A program made the translations under genes and the position numbers. Positions 13,201 through 28,200 of a stretch of DNA of 64,000 bases are shown in pieces. Each line of letters begins with the position of its first letter. The first letter of the stretch is position 1. Origin of the DNA: Phoronis australis. Its lineage: Eukaryota > Phoronida > Phoronidae. The stretch is taken from NCBI GenBank assembly GCA_002633005.1, contig NMRA01000012.1, forward strand, positions 586,487 through 650,486, read 5' to 3'. Below the pieces are notes generated by a model. The model worked only from the letters and a program-made list of their open reading frames with translations, ran no database searches and was not told the origin of the DNA.

Positions 13201-16200
13201 AGATTTCATGAGGTGTTTGTGCAACATATGCTATAAATCTTTAAGTTACATGAGGAGAAATTTTACTATTTTTATCATTGTTACACCTGCACGTAGAAAT
13301 TCCTGGGTGTTTTACTGAAAGAACAATTGGGTTATGACCTCGAACAAACAAAAACCTAGTAACATCCAACAAGTTACCCCATTTTTGGCATTACTGGAGA
13401 TGTTTCACAGATGTCAATGACACCATAGGTATTTCATGGTCTTTGCCACTGTCCTCAGAACTGTGTGCTATGTGAGTGCTCCATAAACCACAGAATCCTA
13501 GCTATGTCTTTACCTGTAACCTAATGATCAATAGGCTGAGCTGCATTGGACAAGTAAACACACCTAGCAAGTATCAGCTACAGTAGTGTTTGTGTGAGCA
13601 TGAATTCCTGGAAGGTGCCTCACCTTTGACAGAACTCAAGTTTACTTATGAACTTGTTCAAAGTGAACCAAATGATACTGAAATGTGTAAACTGGACAAA
13701 CAGGAGATATCTGTCACGTTCAAACTGTAAATGCTTTCAATGGTGATCTGAAGTGATTTGGATTGGGATTAGATACATGGGTACATAGATGGCAATGCTC
13801 AAGTGATTTTGTCTCCACAACCACAAAATCAAAACACCGATACACGGTTTACCAACCAGTCAGAGTAAGAAGACTTTGCCTAGCCTGTTTTGTTTATCAG
13901 GGAAAATTTGCTAATTTAATACCAATCATTGACAATTGTACAACTGATGTCATCTAATATTTAATTCACATACGTAAATGCATACTATGATTTGCTACAA
14001 CGATAGATATGATAACATCATATTTAGAGTTTACATGATAAACATGACCAGGAGAATAAATTAGAATGTCTTAATACTGGCCTCCCAAACTGATTTGCTC
14101 TGCATCTTCCAAAGTATTTAAATAATGGAAACATCTTAATAACAAATAAACCTTAAAACAATCCTGTTATAAGCTGTCACTCAATGTCAAACTTAATCCT
14201 ACGTTCATAAGTTTTTATACTGCTCAACCATAAGCAGTACAGGAATTTGACTTTTGAAAATAAAAAGTAATCTCCATTATTATCTTGTTATGGCACACAA
14301 TGATTAGCTCTGACAAATTTGAACTCAGTACTTAACCTTCTTGTTCACAACAAAAATGTTTAGCACTTGAGAATAACAGTGTTTAGTCTGGTTCTAAGAT
14401 TTACAAGCAATCATGAAATATTACCACATTAATGGGTTTTTGAATTTTCCTCTGCAAGGTAACATGAATAAAAAACAAAACATTGCTACGCAGTTGAGTG
14501 ACATTTCAAACGTGTTACATAAACATGTAGAATATTCAAATAGTGTTTTGTATGGGACCTAATTTTCAAGAGATTGGCATTGCAGATTTGCAGATGTCAA
14601 AAACTATTTTCGTACAAGCCCTAAAACTACTGGTACATACAGAACCTATAGTCCTCAATAAGGTACTGTAGGCCGACTTGCAGAAGACTGTGCCCCGCAG
14701 TACAACACAGCAACTCTTCTGGATCAGTTCCTTTGCACAAAATAATTTACAAATTTCTCTCAGATGTTCTTTCATGGAAACTATATGGGACAAACAATCC
14801 TAAAAACAGAATGGAGTTTTCTTATTGTTTACTTTTTGAGAAATTTTATTATATTAAGTTTGCCTTGCTGTCACGTTATACACAGTTAAGAAGTGAATTA
14901 TTGTATCAAGTAAATAAAATGCTAACTCAAGAACAGGAAATGCATCCACCAAACCATCCCACTGACGACAATTCACCAAGAAGATTTTAATTTGAGTTAA
15001 ATGCAAATAGGCCTGTTGAATCCATTAACTGTATTTCTCCCAGATTCAGTCACTAGAGGCCAGTGGTTGATCCCCCAATGAGGTAGTCACCAGGCCATCT
15101 ATTATTACAGTCATACCATTGAGAGGATTTTTGCACACCAGTAATCCAATCCCAGGACCAGCTCCAAATTTAAAATGATTCTCTGTTATGTGTGCACGCC
15201 TGATGCAAACTTGCTTACCAGTATGAAACTAATTATAACACTTCTAGAAACAGTTCTTGGGCCATGCCGCAAAACTATTATTTACAAAATTCTGTTTTTG
15301 TCTGGAAGGGTAATGATGCTGTGAAAACAAGTTAATTCCAAATAGTACGACCTTTGAGCTGTGATTTAAGGTGACCTAGAGTTGCCCCTGTTAAAACAGC
15401 GGGTGAATTTAGGCCTTAAAACATAGTGAAGAAAGAACCTGAATGGAAATGAGAAGATTTATAAAATGTTGTCAATCAGTTGCAGCATTCATGCACTTCA
15501 GTGCAGGATGGTTCTGTTTTATGACCTCTGCACATTAACTTCTTCAGCATGAGGGGTACAGGGTCAATGGAGGGATCAGAGCAGTAGAAATAGTTCCCAC
15601 TCACTGCAAGAGTTTACAGAATGAAAAACTAATAAGTTATAAGATTTAGAGAAAAAAAGGAATCGTCCGTGACTCAAACACAATTGCGAAAAATATGTCA
15701 ATGACCTTTTTTCCAGGAACACTAGCTGATAAACAGGATATGCTACTTCACAGCCATGTAACCACTGTAGTAAATAGTTGAACATTTTGACAAATGATCT
15801 TTTATGACTAATAAGTGTTAGCACTGATTAACAATCCTAACAGTTCCAAGCCCGCCACTAAAAATCCAATGTGATCTGCCAAGGTTAACATAACACATAC
15901 AAATCTGAAATGACAACTCCTAGCCTGAAGCAAATTGAACAGTCACTAAAACATCCATGTTCATAAACCGCGTTCTTAACAGATCTGGAATAAAAACTTT
16001 GCCTAAAGCAGCACGAAACTCGTGCTTTCTGTCAAAATACCAAGTTTTGATTTAGTCCTCTTGACATTATAATACATAGATGTTGTCTTGTTCATTCCTC
16101 AGTATGAACGTGGTAGCTGGGATTGGTAAGAAGTTGCAGTTCTTTCAGACGATCTTTCATATCCTGTAACTGATTCCTCATCTGAGTGAGCACCAAACTG

Positions 16201-19200
16201 AGGCCACTTTTATAACGATAAGTGGGCTAAATCATGGTTTTTTACAAAAAGCACAAATTTTGTGCCACTTTTAAGTTTAACACAAGGTTTAAAAATGAAA
16301 CTGATCTAATATTTGGTTTTAAGGAATAATGAGGTGTCTTACCATAATGTCCTTACATCATACAACCCTCTGGAAATACAATTTCCAAAATGATGCTAAA
16401 ACAAAATAAGACAAAACCACTGCTGGCACAGTTTTTTAACTTGAATGTTCACTGACTGTATAAGGAGATTTTTTACATCCCCTTCACAAACTAGATAAAA
16501 TGCCAGCATTTTCGCTAACATTTTTGCTAGTAGCGAAACTACCAGTCATGTGAACAGTTACAAATACACCTGAATTAAAGTACTTAATTAAATGACCTGC
16601 ATGGACAAGGGTAAGAGGCCTTTATAGGCGCACTAATCAATTTATGACAGAGAATGAACCTGCTGGTGAAAATGACCCCTTTGTGGACAGCTTGTCTGTG
16701 TGGTTAAAATTGCTTTTTTTTGGCATTTTAGTTACTGAAATGCGAGCGTTTTCACCACTCCTATGAACCTAGCATTAGAGACAGTCTCTGGTTCTAAAGA
16801 GTGGAGTAGCACAAACACGCTGGTTGCACCAGGAAAGACTAACCTGGAACAAGAATTCCACAACAATTAGCCTTGGACAGGGATACAAGGCAGAACAGGT
16901 GGTGGTTGGAATTAGAGTCATGCCCTTAAACAACTTGTACTAGTTCATATCAAGGGCAAAAATTCCAGTAGTTTTTTAACGGTGAAAAACAACAGCATTT
17001 TAAATAGATAAACATGGTATTTGCGCAGCAGTAATTTTCGCCAGCAATTAGTTTTCTCACAATACGAATCACATTTAAGATGAAAATTGATGTAATGTTG
17101 CTTTCCATTTGTGCAGCAATTCCCGTTTTGCAGGCTTTCGAGCAATGGGAAATTCCCTGTCTTAAGCATCCATCACCTCTCTCAAAATATGCAGATTAAA
17201 CAGCAGAGTTCCCTGTAATGGGAAAGGTAAACTCCACTCCAACGGTATTCAATCAAGATTGCAAATCAACTACGCCACTTGGTATTTAATCTTTAGAACA
17301 AGCGGAAACCCTGATGTCGCCACCAGAGAGGAGTTAGTTGGACAGGTAAGGGGAGGTGTGAAGGCGATTTGCTAATGGGAAACCAACATTAAAGACTGTT
17401 CATTCTCTGCCATAAACTGATTAACACAATAACCAAGTGCCTCTATCATGTGTGTGAGCCGATTGGCTACAAAATTGCTAGAAAAAAAGGCCAAAACCGG
17501 ACACAATGTATTCTTTTCTTTTGGGTTTTAATTTGTATTTTCCTGAATTTCACATAAAAAATTCAAATTACGTTTGAGAAACAGGCACTTACAGGACTAT
17601 TTTGCAATTCTGCTGAAAAAAACTCTAAGAAAAACTATAGACACGCCCTAGAGAGACGAAAGTCACATTTGAGAAAAATGCTATAGAAAAGCATATTCCA
17701 GTCCAGTAACAAAACAACATCAATGACCAAAAATGGTTGAGACACACTCTAGTGAGACTCCCTGTTGCTTGATACAGAGTGGCACCACAGGCATGTGGTT
17801 AGTTCAAACTGGCAATCAAGGATCTCAGCAGTGGGGTGCCTGCACACCACACACAGGGGTACACTCCATTTACTTGTGGTTTCTGCCGGGTAAACCAGCT
17901 AAGACATCCGATTGGTTACAGGTATGTCGACTCGCGGATTTTAAATCAATGTATTGTCTCAATGACGGCTTTCGGATTTTAAACCAATGACATGTCTTAG
18001 CCAGTTCACAAAGCAAAAACAACAAATTCAATCACGAGCAGCCGCTCACATGCACACACGCACACACAAACACACTACCATCTAAAGTAACAATAATGAA
18101 TACGCCAAGACAAATCTTGGTTACAGAACCTTTTTTAATCCACAATTAATGGAAAAAAAACGCAAGCTACAAACGACGAGCTGTGGAATCAATCAGTTTT
18201 AATCGATCAAGACGGAAAAAATCTACATCTAAAAATGCATTACACATTTTGCATAGCTTCTCCTTTATGTCAGTGGAATTATTTTCTTTGTTGCTGTTTT
18301 AGAGGAAATGTTTGACGTAGTTAGTTCAGTAATGAGGTGATTTTCAAAATGAGGTTCGTTTGCACTAATGAGTTTGTACTGCACTTAACAGACACAGTGT
18401 ATAGTCTTACCACTAAGTGAAATTGTTTCTTATTTTACTATCTTTACAGAGATTTAGCGGAAAGTTCAACTGTCTTCTCCTTTTCAAGCACGATGTCCAA
18501 CAATTTTTGACCACACATAATTCAGCTAAATTGAAGGAGGATTATTAAACATTCAAGAAATCCACACCTGGATAGTAGTAATTAGATTTTATAATCTTGT
18601 AATTTTTGTTATCAATATGATAATTATAACAGGATGTTCTCCATTATCAGAGTAGCTCTTGTTTACAATGCTGATCCTAATTTTACCATTAAAGCTAAAT
18701 AAAATTTTCAATAGACGTCCATATTGTAAACTTGAAGTTAAAACGAAAAACCTAGTGAAAATGCTGTGATCGGGAGACTTGCTAATGAAGTAGACAGTAA
18801 AATTTAATTTCAGAAAAGGTGGACCATCCCCATGTATCATGAGAGTGAAGATCTGTCAATTTGTGCTCAAATACATATTTTCAAGGGTGAAAATTTCATT
18901 TGTACACACTATCATATTCGATATCAGTGTGAAAGATGTCTAACAACCAGCCTTTGTATTTTTATTCCATAACTTTAAAGTTAACATTTTCTCAATGACA
19001 AAGAGTTTCTAGATTCAGAAATATGTTTTAATCTCGAAAGTTTAAACTAATTAATAATAATAATATTAAAGAGTGAACCTTGTCAAAGAACCATTGTTTT
19101 GACACAAACTAAGCAGATAACATTTTGGAAAAATGTCAACAAGACTAAACACTACAATATCTCCATGGATTGATACGAATGCATACAGAACAAAATCAGA

Positions 19201-22200
19201 ATTATCAGCTGATATCTTTTGGCTATCAGTTGTAGAGTATGGGTCACCTGTCCTACAGATAAATACTTGCTTTGTTTGTTTTGTAAATAATTGATGCATG
19301 AATTTCAAACTATCCATCACCACCGATCTAATTCACTATATTCAAGCTGTGTTCCCAAGTGGATTTGCTGCCGAATTTCATGGATGGAATTCCTCAAGGA
19401 CAGGAACAGTATTTCTTGTACACAGGTAAACATAAACAGCAATCCCAATACTATTCCTTTAGTACATTACTGAATGACTTTGATTACTTTAGACAAAGAC
19501 TTACAGGTCACAACTCACAGTTAGCAAGTGAATTAAATACTGAGGCATTCAGCTACAAACAAAAAATAAATGGAATAAAAATAAAATGGATATAAAAAGA
19601 ATTTGACAAATGAGCTAATAAGAACTCATGCTGCAGCTACTAGAAACATAATCACTCAATATTGATTAAAAAACTGATTCCATGTGTCCAGGAAAACACC
19701 AGAAATGGAATACTTTTTATAGTGAAAGCCCAATGCAGCCAAGCCTACATTAACATAACCTTATGCTATTATCAAAACACAGAGAATGTAAATTTGCAAT
19801 TTATTCTGTGCAGTTCGGTGATAAGTTTTTTGTTAAGAGTTTCAGCAAACAGACTGATCAAACACAAGCAAGGTTGACTTGGTGAGGGGCGATGCATTCG
19901 GGCATCCCGCGGCGTTTACCAGGTGCTTTATTGCGCTGTGTGTCAACCAATCATTGATAAAGTGAGAAAAACATGCCATACCCATTTAGACATTTACCAC
20001 TGCAGAGTTACAAGTGATTAATCGGTGACAACACTTATCCTCTTCAAAGACACTTAGAGGTTCGAGAATGTGTGATTCTATGTCCTCTTCAAGTCGAGAT
20101 ATTGTGCATGACAACTTATCTGTCAACACATATTACCTTTTTACAGAATCGAAATTGGTTGTTATTGCGTGTAATGATAAAATTTATAATCTTCTAATTA
20201 ATCCTATAACTGTCACCTGAATAAACAAGCACCTGTAATATTCTAACAGGGAGAGTTCAAAACTTAACTGTAACTGAGACGAGACGGACTTAAGTCGAAA
20301 AGCAAAGCAAACTCTCCAGACCAAAGATGTGTGTTTGCTTGCGTGAAATTGAAGAAACTTACCTTTCTTGGACTTTGCACCTATTTTTAACTTGGACGGC
20401 CATGTTATCTGTGTGTCAGTATCTTCCATTACCTGGTCAGAATAAATTAAGATTCAACATACATCAACAGTTAAAAGACCACAGTCAAATACAGTCTACC
20501 TTACTGCAAAAAGTTCAAAGTAGCTAATAATCCTGCCTTGCGACACATGAAAAACTTTTAAATTACACCAATTACTACGATGAAATTGGTCTCAAATTGT
20601 TGCCAATATCCCGGCTTTAAATAAAACACAAGCGTTTCTGCTACCATTTTTGCTAGTAGTAAAAATGCAAACAGTTACAAGTGTCGCTTTTAGTGGCACT
20701 TTGCTGGTGGTTTGAGTTACTCCAAAAATTGCTGGTGCTGTTTTCTCTAGAACTTTGGAAGCCAGACCACTTACTTAAAGGACATGCATGCGCAGAGGTA
20801 AAAGGTCTTTCACAATTAAAAAATTTATGGCAGAGCATGAACACATTTTGACCTCAATTTTCATTTCAAAGTGACTCGGGTGGTAAGAAAACAAACACCC
20901 AGAGAAGTGGAAGTGCAGGGTACAAGAAGCAATTGAGATCCAAGGCCATAGACTTAGCTTTACCAGAGATCCGAGGCTTGATCTACCTGCAGTGTATTCA
21001 GATCTGTTACGGGATCCCCCACCCACCCCGCCATTAGCGAATCCCCAGTACTATTTTTATTGTTTTATTCCACAAAAACAGAGGACGCACACGGTGGTGA
21101 ATCAAGTCCGTGAGATATGGACGAAACAGATATACACTTTTCACATCAAGGTACGGTTCTTTGGTTCCAGAAGATCTTTACTCAATATTTTTCACAAATA
21201 TAGTTTGAGAATGTACCAAATGGGCACTGGCAAGCTTTATAGGAAAATATGTACATCTAGTATTTATATATGTGTATATAAATGGTTCATTAGTGTGAAA
21301 GTGTTTGCAGTATAGAATACAACATGTGAATACTTTGGTGTCAGTGGTAACAAAAGATCACAATGTTAGTCCCACAGGATTGGAAACCAACTGTGAAAGT
21401 GTCAAAGTTAGGTGGGAATGTGTTATATAATGAAGTGGAAACAAAATGTTAGTGGTGTTGGGACACACAGTGAATGTGCCAGAAGAATGGAAAAGGGTGA
21501 AAGTCTTACAGAAATCAGATGCATTAGCCAGAGATCATCCATTCATTCACTAAATAATAGAAATGAACCACTGAACTATACATACTGTATTGCTGCGCCA
21601 TTAGGTCCATGGGTGTCTGTGCGGAATAGCGCTTATATGCGAAATGTAGGCACATGCCCAAATATGCGAACCAATCGACCACGAAAGGCCGCGAAAAATC
21701 GCATCGTTTAGCATAGAGACTCATGAGCCTAAAGGTGCGGCAAAACGGCAATGCAAAACTATCAAATTCCTTGAAAATATGCCAAGGAATTCCAGATACA
21801 GAGACAAACATAAAAATTGCCATCAGGATGCACAGCAGTAGTTGAAACAGGTGCGCCTATTTGCAAATTAATGTATGGGCCTCATGCAGGGGACATTACT
21901 TGGGATTAAATGCAAAACTTTGGCATGTGGATCAATATCTGAACCACTTGGGTAAAAATGGCCACAAAAAGGCATTATTTCAGATATAAGTACATGTGCC
22001 TAAAGGCGCAGCAACACAGTACAACAGCAACTGCAGTTTGTATGTTTGAGTTTGAAGATTGATTCTACGACTTGGTTTTCTGCGGAATGCTGTAGTTCAA
22101 ATGTATTATTCAATGACTTGTCTGAATGATTGCCAGTAACTTTTTCTCAGTGGCATTAAGAAACAAGTCCTACGTGGTGCCCTCTGAACTGGACACAAAG

Positions 22201-25200
22201 TGTGAAGGTTCAGAGGANTACTGTCAATAAGCAGGGTAGAGCCAGCACCTTCTACATATTATTGGATTTGTTTGTTTGAACTCTTTCTTTAATAGCCAAT
22301 AAGTTTATTTATAGTAGCAGTACTGAATATACCTAAGTGGATAGAAGATAGTAAGAATACAAAATTAAGAGGAAAGGTTCGTAAGTTTGAATTCTAATAC
22401 TTCAATAAGCGTTTATAAACCAACAGCTTTAAACTAGGCAAATGGTTCTCCTGAAGAGAGATGCTGAAAAGCAGGTATGAAAGAAAACATTCTTTTTCAG
22501 AATGATAGGTAGTATGTGCATGACTAAGGAAACACGGAAACAAGGTCTAATCGCGACATACTCCATACGTTCTACTACTCAGTGGAAATCATAAAAAACA
22601 GACCCACAAATCCTGAATCCAGATGTTTCTAACGTGGAACAAAAACACGGCCTGCATCAGGCCAGGTTAACATAACAAGGTAATTATGCATAAGGAAGAA
22701 TTAAAAGTTGTGAACAAGTGTATTTAGCGTCGCGCAAAAAAATGTGCTGTCCCTCAACTTTGGTAGCCCTAAACTAGATTTGACTAGTAAGTGTTTGTTA
22801 CTGAAAACAGCATTTGTTACTTTATGTGATCCCCAAGTCCTTGAGCGGTCACTCACTAGTTGAGCCTGGCTCTAGAAAATATCGCAATACAGATGTATCA
22901 CAGTCATCATTAGTTTCAGATATTGTATTTGATGTGCTACTTTTTTTCTAGATATCTGAATATAAAGTATATAAAGTCATTGCTGTGAGGTATCAATGAT
23001 CACATTGAAGTAGAAACAGTAAAATGTAGATTTCTTGTTCTTTTTATACAACTCAACAAATACAGCAATAGAGAAACTCGTTGAATCAGGACAATAAACA
23101 CAAGAGTGACCTTTCTGTTGGGGGTTCTTTTGAAAATGTCAAGGCTGCATTAGAATTACTAAGAGGTTCATTTAAATAACGCTATGATAGAACTGTTTGA
23201 TAAACAGTTGTTATATGTTCTTGGATGTCTGTGAACAATGTTGCAGCAGGCATGCTTTTTAAGCAAACACATTTGAAGCAAACACTCTGAAATAACCAGG
23301 TTTCATTTGTGAGAATCAAGGGCTAATAAGTCTTCTTAATTCAGCTGCTTTTTTAAAAACACTGTTGTTTACATAATGAAACAAAACCACTGAAAAATGA
23401 AGCTGAACATCGGAACCATATTGCCATCTGTTCCCGCACAAGAGAAGGTATAATTTACTTACTCTCACATTGACCTAGCCATTTTCAGATGAGGACAACA
23501 GTTCAGATGTTGGCAAACATGGCTAAGCAATTGAAGTATTTAGTGTAGTGAAACTGAGCAGCTAAATGATGAGGTAGACAGACAAGGCATTGTTGTGGAA
23601 CCAACACACAGATCTCCTATTGAATCTCATTGTGAGTGGCAGACTTGAGCATCACCACATTACACTGACACAGGCACGCCATCTTTGAATGTTTTTGATA
23701 GGACAATACAGATCAGTTTTCCACAATAAAGGAGCAATAGATACCCATGTTCTGCGAGCATACAACTTTTGATTTAGGCCACTTGTTATAAAATGTGTTT
23801 TATCTCGTTTTGTTACTCCGATTAGAAATGATTTTTAGTCTTAAGACAAACTGACTGTTCATTAATGCTTGTAGACTCATTATGGCGTCTTTTTACGGCC
23901 AGTTAGTTTGAGCCACTAAAGCAATACACCAAAACGCCTTCATGGGAATTCAAGGTGATTAATTGTACTGATATTGAGAGTTGATGCTCTACAATATGAA
24001 GGTTTTGTGAAGTAGTGACTCTAATTGTAATTTTTGATGTAGAGTAGTTTGGGATTTTTATAACCATTTGATAATGGTATTGTCTTTGTAGTTCAGTTAC
24101 ACTCATGAACATGGAAAGCAGAGCCTGTTGGAAGAAAAAACCAAGTTTCAGAACTTGAACCCACTTAAAACAGTAAATGGAATCATTTTCACATCAGTGA
24201 GAAATCCTTTCATTGTGATAAACAGCGGACATAACTTACACATGGCAAGCGTGTTTTCCAATCCAACAACACAACAGCATTTTGGACGAATACTTGAAGC
24301 TGCACTGTGCCCTGCTTGCTAAAAACTATAACCGAATTATGGTAGGCCTTTTACTGTCATAGAATCTGTCTCCTAATATTCCTTTACCGTGATAGGATTC
24401 TATTTCCATCCCCAACTGATGGTTTCAATGTTCTTGTTGGGGAAAGGGGCACGATTCGATTTTCATTTTTAGCCAGCTAAACAGGGCAAAATACAGCTTT
24501 AATCAAGACCTCCAAGTATGCATTTTTTCGAAAATTAAGTTCTTATCTGTTCAAGAATGAACCCCTTGAGTCAAAGTTAGTCCTGAATTTCGTAACCCTA
24601 AATCTGCCAAAGAACAAAACACCAGTTTTAAAATCTAATTAATAAAGTTTTCTTTTGACAAAATACGAACAAGATGCAGTTGATTTACCAGAGCTATATC
24701 TTTTTTAGTTTAGCTTCAACTCCAGTGTCAAAGTGTGGCTTGAATTTACAAATGCACTAAAAAACCTCAAGATAATTAAGCAAATTAGACCGAGTCAGGG
24801 CTGATTAGTTGAAGGGACAGACTGAAAGTCATAAGTAATCAGACACACAGCAAGACTTGGGAGGGATTGTGGTGGACTTTGAATAGAGTTACACTTAGCT
24901 CTAAATAAAGATGTCTGCAAGCAGATGCTGGATTTGTTATGGATTTTGACAACTTTGGGAAATTGGATTTCCTTGGTTCAGGAGTTAAAGAAAGGCGAAA
25001 ATACACAGTATAACCCGTCATTACCTTTATGAAGAAGTCTTCAGCTTTCTGTTTATCATTTTCACAACCACCTGTAAAGAAAAACAAGTTAAATAGTCAG
25101 TTCTAGATTCATGACTTGTATTAGAGCAAAGAAACTATTACATAACTTGTTTACCCTCAATGACTAACACTTCCTTGAAATGAACAAAATATTGTGAGAC

Positions 25201-28200
25201 ATCAAAAGACACGTGTGGAGTAAAGTTTTCAGGGGCCGAGTAAATAAAAAGAGTACTTCAAGCAAAACTACAAGAAGTTTGAAATCTTCATTTTAAAGCG
25301 TGTTAATATTTCAAAAATCGATGGCTGTTTCACTAAAGGTTAAGCAATGCTTCTTGCTCATGACACATGCTTGAAAAGTTAGATGACAAGCATTACAAGA
25401 AAAGTAAACATCTGGTACCAATTTGGCAGAAAGGTTATCAAATTTTATGAATACCAGTAACCTGTCGTTGATGCAAAGATGAAAACTGAGTTGGAAGGCG
25501 TGGTAGTCTTCTACAACGGAATGTATTAAAATTAAAAAATTACTGTTGTTCATATACCCTACAGATTCCCATTGTTTTCAACAAACACACTGTCAAAATT
25601 TACAGACCAGAGATGAACAGGGAACCGACAGGATGTGCTGAACCAATGCACCCTGATTGAGAACATCTTATGGGCAGCCTATCATGTCCCCGGGGTCATT
25701 TCGTGGCAGATCCTTCTTGGTCAGTAGACCAAATCTAAACATGATTTCACACTTAGCCCAACAATACAAAACTTGAAGGATGCATTGAATCCAACAGGAA
25801 CTCTATGGTCTCCACACCTTTAGTTCCAAGTAAGACTCAAAACCATGAGTTATGTAAGATATTAACAAGTTGAATCACAACACAACACCCTCAGTGTGCT
25901 TGCCACTGGGGTTGAGATTTCAGGACAATAGAACCTCAGGTGGATTCATGTTATATGTTGATCTGGATACACTGCTGATCAATAGCTAGGATTTCTGCAT
26001 CATCTGCCAAGCTGAATAGCAGAAGAAAAGAACTGATGCTAAGGTAATGATATGTTGATTTAAAGAAAGCATTTGACACAATGTGATAATTTGTAGTGAC
26101 TCATGCACTTCCCTGAAATGAATGACTTCATTTTCAATGATACACTAAGTTGTGAATCAATATTACATAGACAAATTTCCTGAAAATTTCAATACATTAA
26201 TACTGATGCAACAAGTTACTAATGATGTTTCACTATGTGCATGCGTGTACTTAGACCCATGCGGCAACATTTGAAGCCATAGCTGTAAGTGAACCATTAC
26301 GAGTAAAGCCATTCTAGAAAGTGATACTCCAGGTACTCATAGTTAAATTACTTGGCTTCTGGAATTTAGTGATGAATCTTGCAAATGACATAAGCTCACA
26401 TTATTTATTTCACTTGAAAACTGTTGTCATTCCTTGTGGTTTTATTAGGAAGGTTAATTAAATAATATAGGCCAATCACATAGTTATTTAATTTTGTTCC
26501 AAGCAGTTTATGCTATTCAGGTGTGGTTCAATTAACCATGTCCTGGTTTTGACAACTCTTAACCCATATGAAAACACTAATAAGAAATTTAACAATAGTC
26601 ACTGCATTAGACTGTTACCTGAAATTTCCACAACTTGCATGAAACTTGACAAGTTAGAATAACCAGAGGTGATCTTATCTGAGACAAAATGCAGGAAAGG
26701 CAGTCAAGGGTGTGTAGAATGTTTCATACTGGCAACATTTTGACTTTTTGCCGAAAGATAATAGATGCACTCGAGTCCAAAGCAAGATGACACCCACCTG
26801 TGCATCTACGCAAAATTTAGGCTCATGCAGGTTCTTATGCATATGCATAACACTAGGATAAACAAGGCAATTTTTAGGACTAAATGCATGCATATACGAT
26901 AACTTGTAGTAAATAATTATAATCACAACTGAACAATTTTAACACATAAAATTCGTGGATTTTAAAAATAGAGAAAATTCATTATCCTCCCTCCATCATT
27001 GTAAATTTTTATGCCAAAGGAAGACATCTTAATGGGGTTTAACGACACATATATTCAATACCAGGATAAGTTTCCCTCCCTTCAGTCTACCACAGTGAAC
27101 AAAACGTGAATGCCCCCAGTTATTCAAGAACTAAATGCAGAGAAACCTTATAAAGTTCCATGTTTGACAGAATGTTTAATCTGGGCCAATTTGGGTAAGT
27201 ATTAAATCGAAGACAAAATTTATACTTTATACAAATATTGAATCCTCACTTTACACTCTTGACAGCAGTATTCCACCTCATGTCTAAGATGGGGATTTAA
27301 ATTGGAAAGTTATATTGAAAAACTAGGCCAATATAACTTCCTCTCCACTCACTGACAGGTACTGTAGTTTACCTTAGATATCTATTAACAGGAAGTGTTC
27401 AAATAAGTTCAGAGTTTACGTTTTGTCTGTCATTTGGTCAACAGTGTTAAAAGAGAATTATAGATATTTCCGTTTGGCACTGCTCTATAATGTTGAGGCA
27501 TAAAGATAGATTCAAATTTCATTACAAATGTCAACAGCCAACATGGATAACAACAATAGGTCAAACAATAGGTACCAGTCCCCTGGAACCAAATGTAAAC
27601 TATGGGTATAATAAAGAAGGCTTTGTCCTATAGCAGGGTTTAATTGGAGGTGCTTGTCAGAGTGACACCAACCACAAACCCTTCATCATGAAACTTAATA
27701 AATCCAAAAATATCCAACTGAAGTCAGACGACAATTTCCGATGCTCACAAATAACATTTCTAAAAAGCTTTCGAAAATTAAAAGGGACTTTATCCTAAAG
27801 TAATGTTATTTTCTGAGATGAACTTGAGCATAGATTAGAACCTGCAAGCCATGCGATCGAGCTCTAAAACTCTGCTGCCAGAGCTACAATCGAAGCTGAA
27901 TCCCACACCTTCAATGTCAACAGTACTTTAAGCATATGTGGCCAAGTCACCGGCCTTTATTTCCGTGAATGTATGACAGAAAACAGCAAGAATAGGTGAA
28001 TGGTAATAAAATAACAAAAATCTAACACATTTTGTTGTTTGACAGGTCAAAGGTCATAAGCTCAAGAAGTTTACCCAATCCAGCAATAATCCCAAAATTT
28101 CTGTTTTTCGGTGTAAACCTGACAATCTCCCTTTAATCACATCATAAACACAGATTAATTAAATCCAATCAGTAAAAAGCATTGTGTTGTACAACAATAT

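Larger units (their letters stand above)
2042..20362 (-). other. BICC1 intron 3, 18.3 kb, repeat-bearing
   Basis: A very long intron between two exons of one KH domain. It contains a hairpin element at 7611-7717 with a related arm at 11869-11912, a diverged repeat pair at 9650-9925 and 12805-12995, a repeat with an inverted partner at 16490-16740 and 17380-17530, a G10 tract near 3510 and a CA-rich microsatellite near 18045-18080. None of its short open frames resembles a known protein convincingly. Confidence 0.75.

Noticed and set aside
21412-21823. Overlapping 99-codon frames on both strands
   Set aside because: They overlap in antisense within a CpG-rich repeat-like block in BICC1 intron 2, with no recognisable domains.
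22218-22218. Ambiguous base n
   Set aside because: A single assembly ambiguity in an intron with no effect on any called feature.
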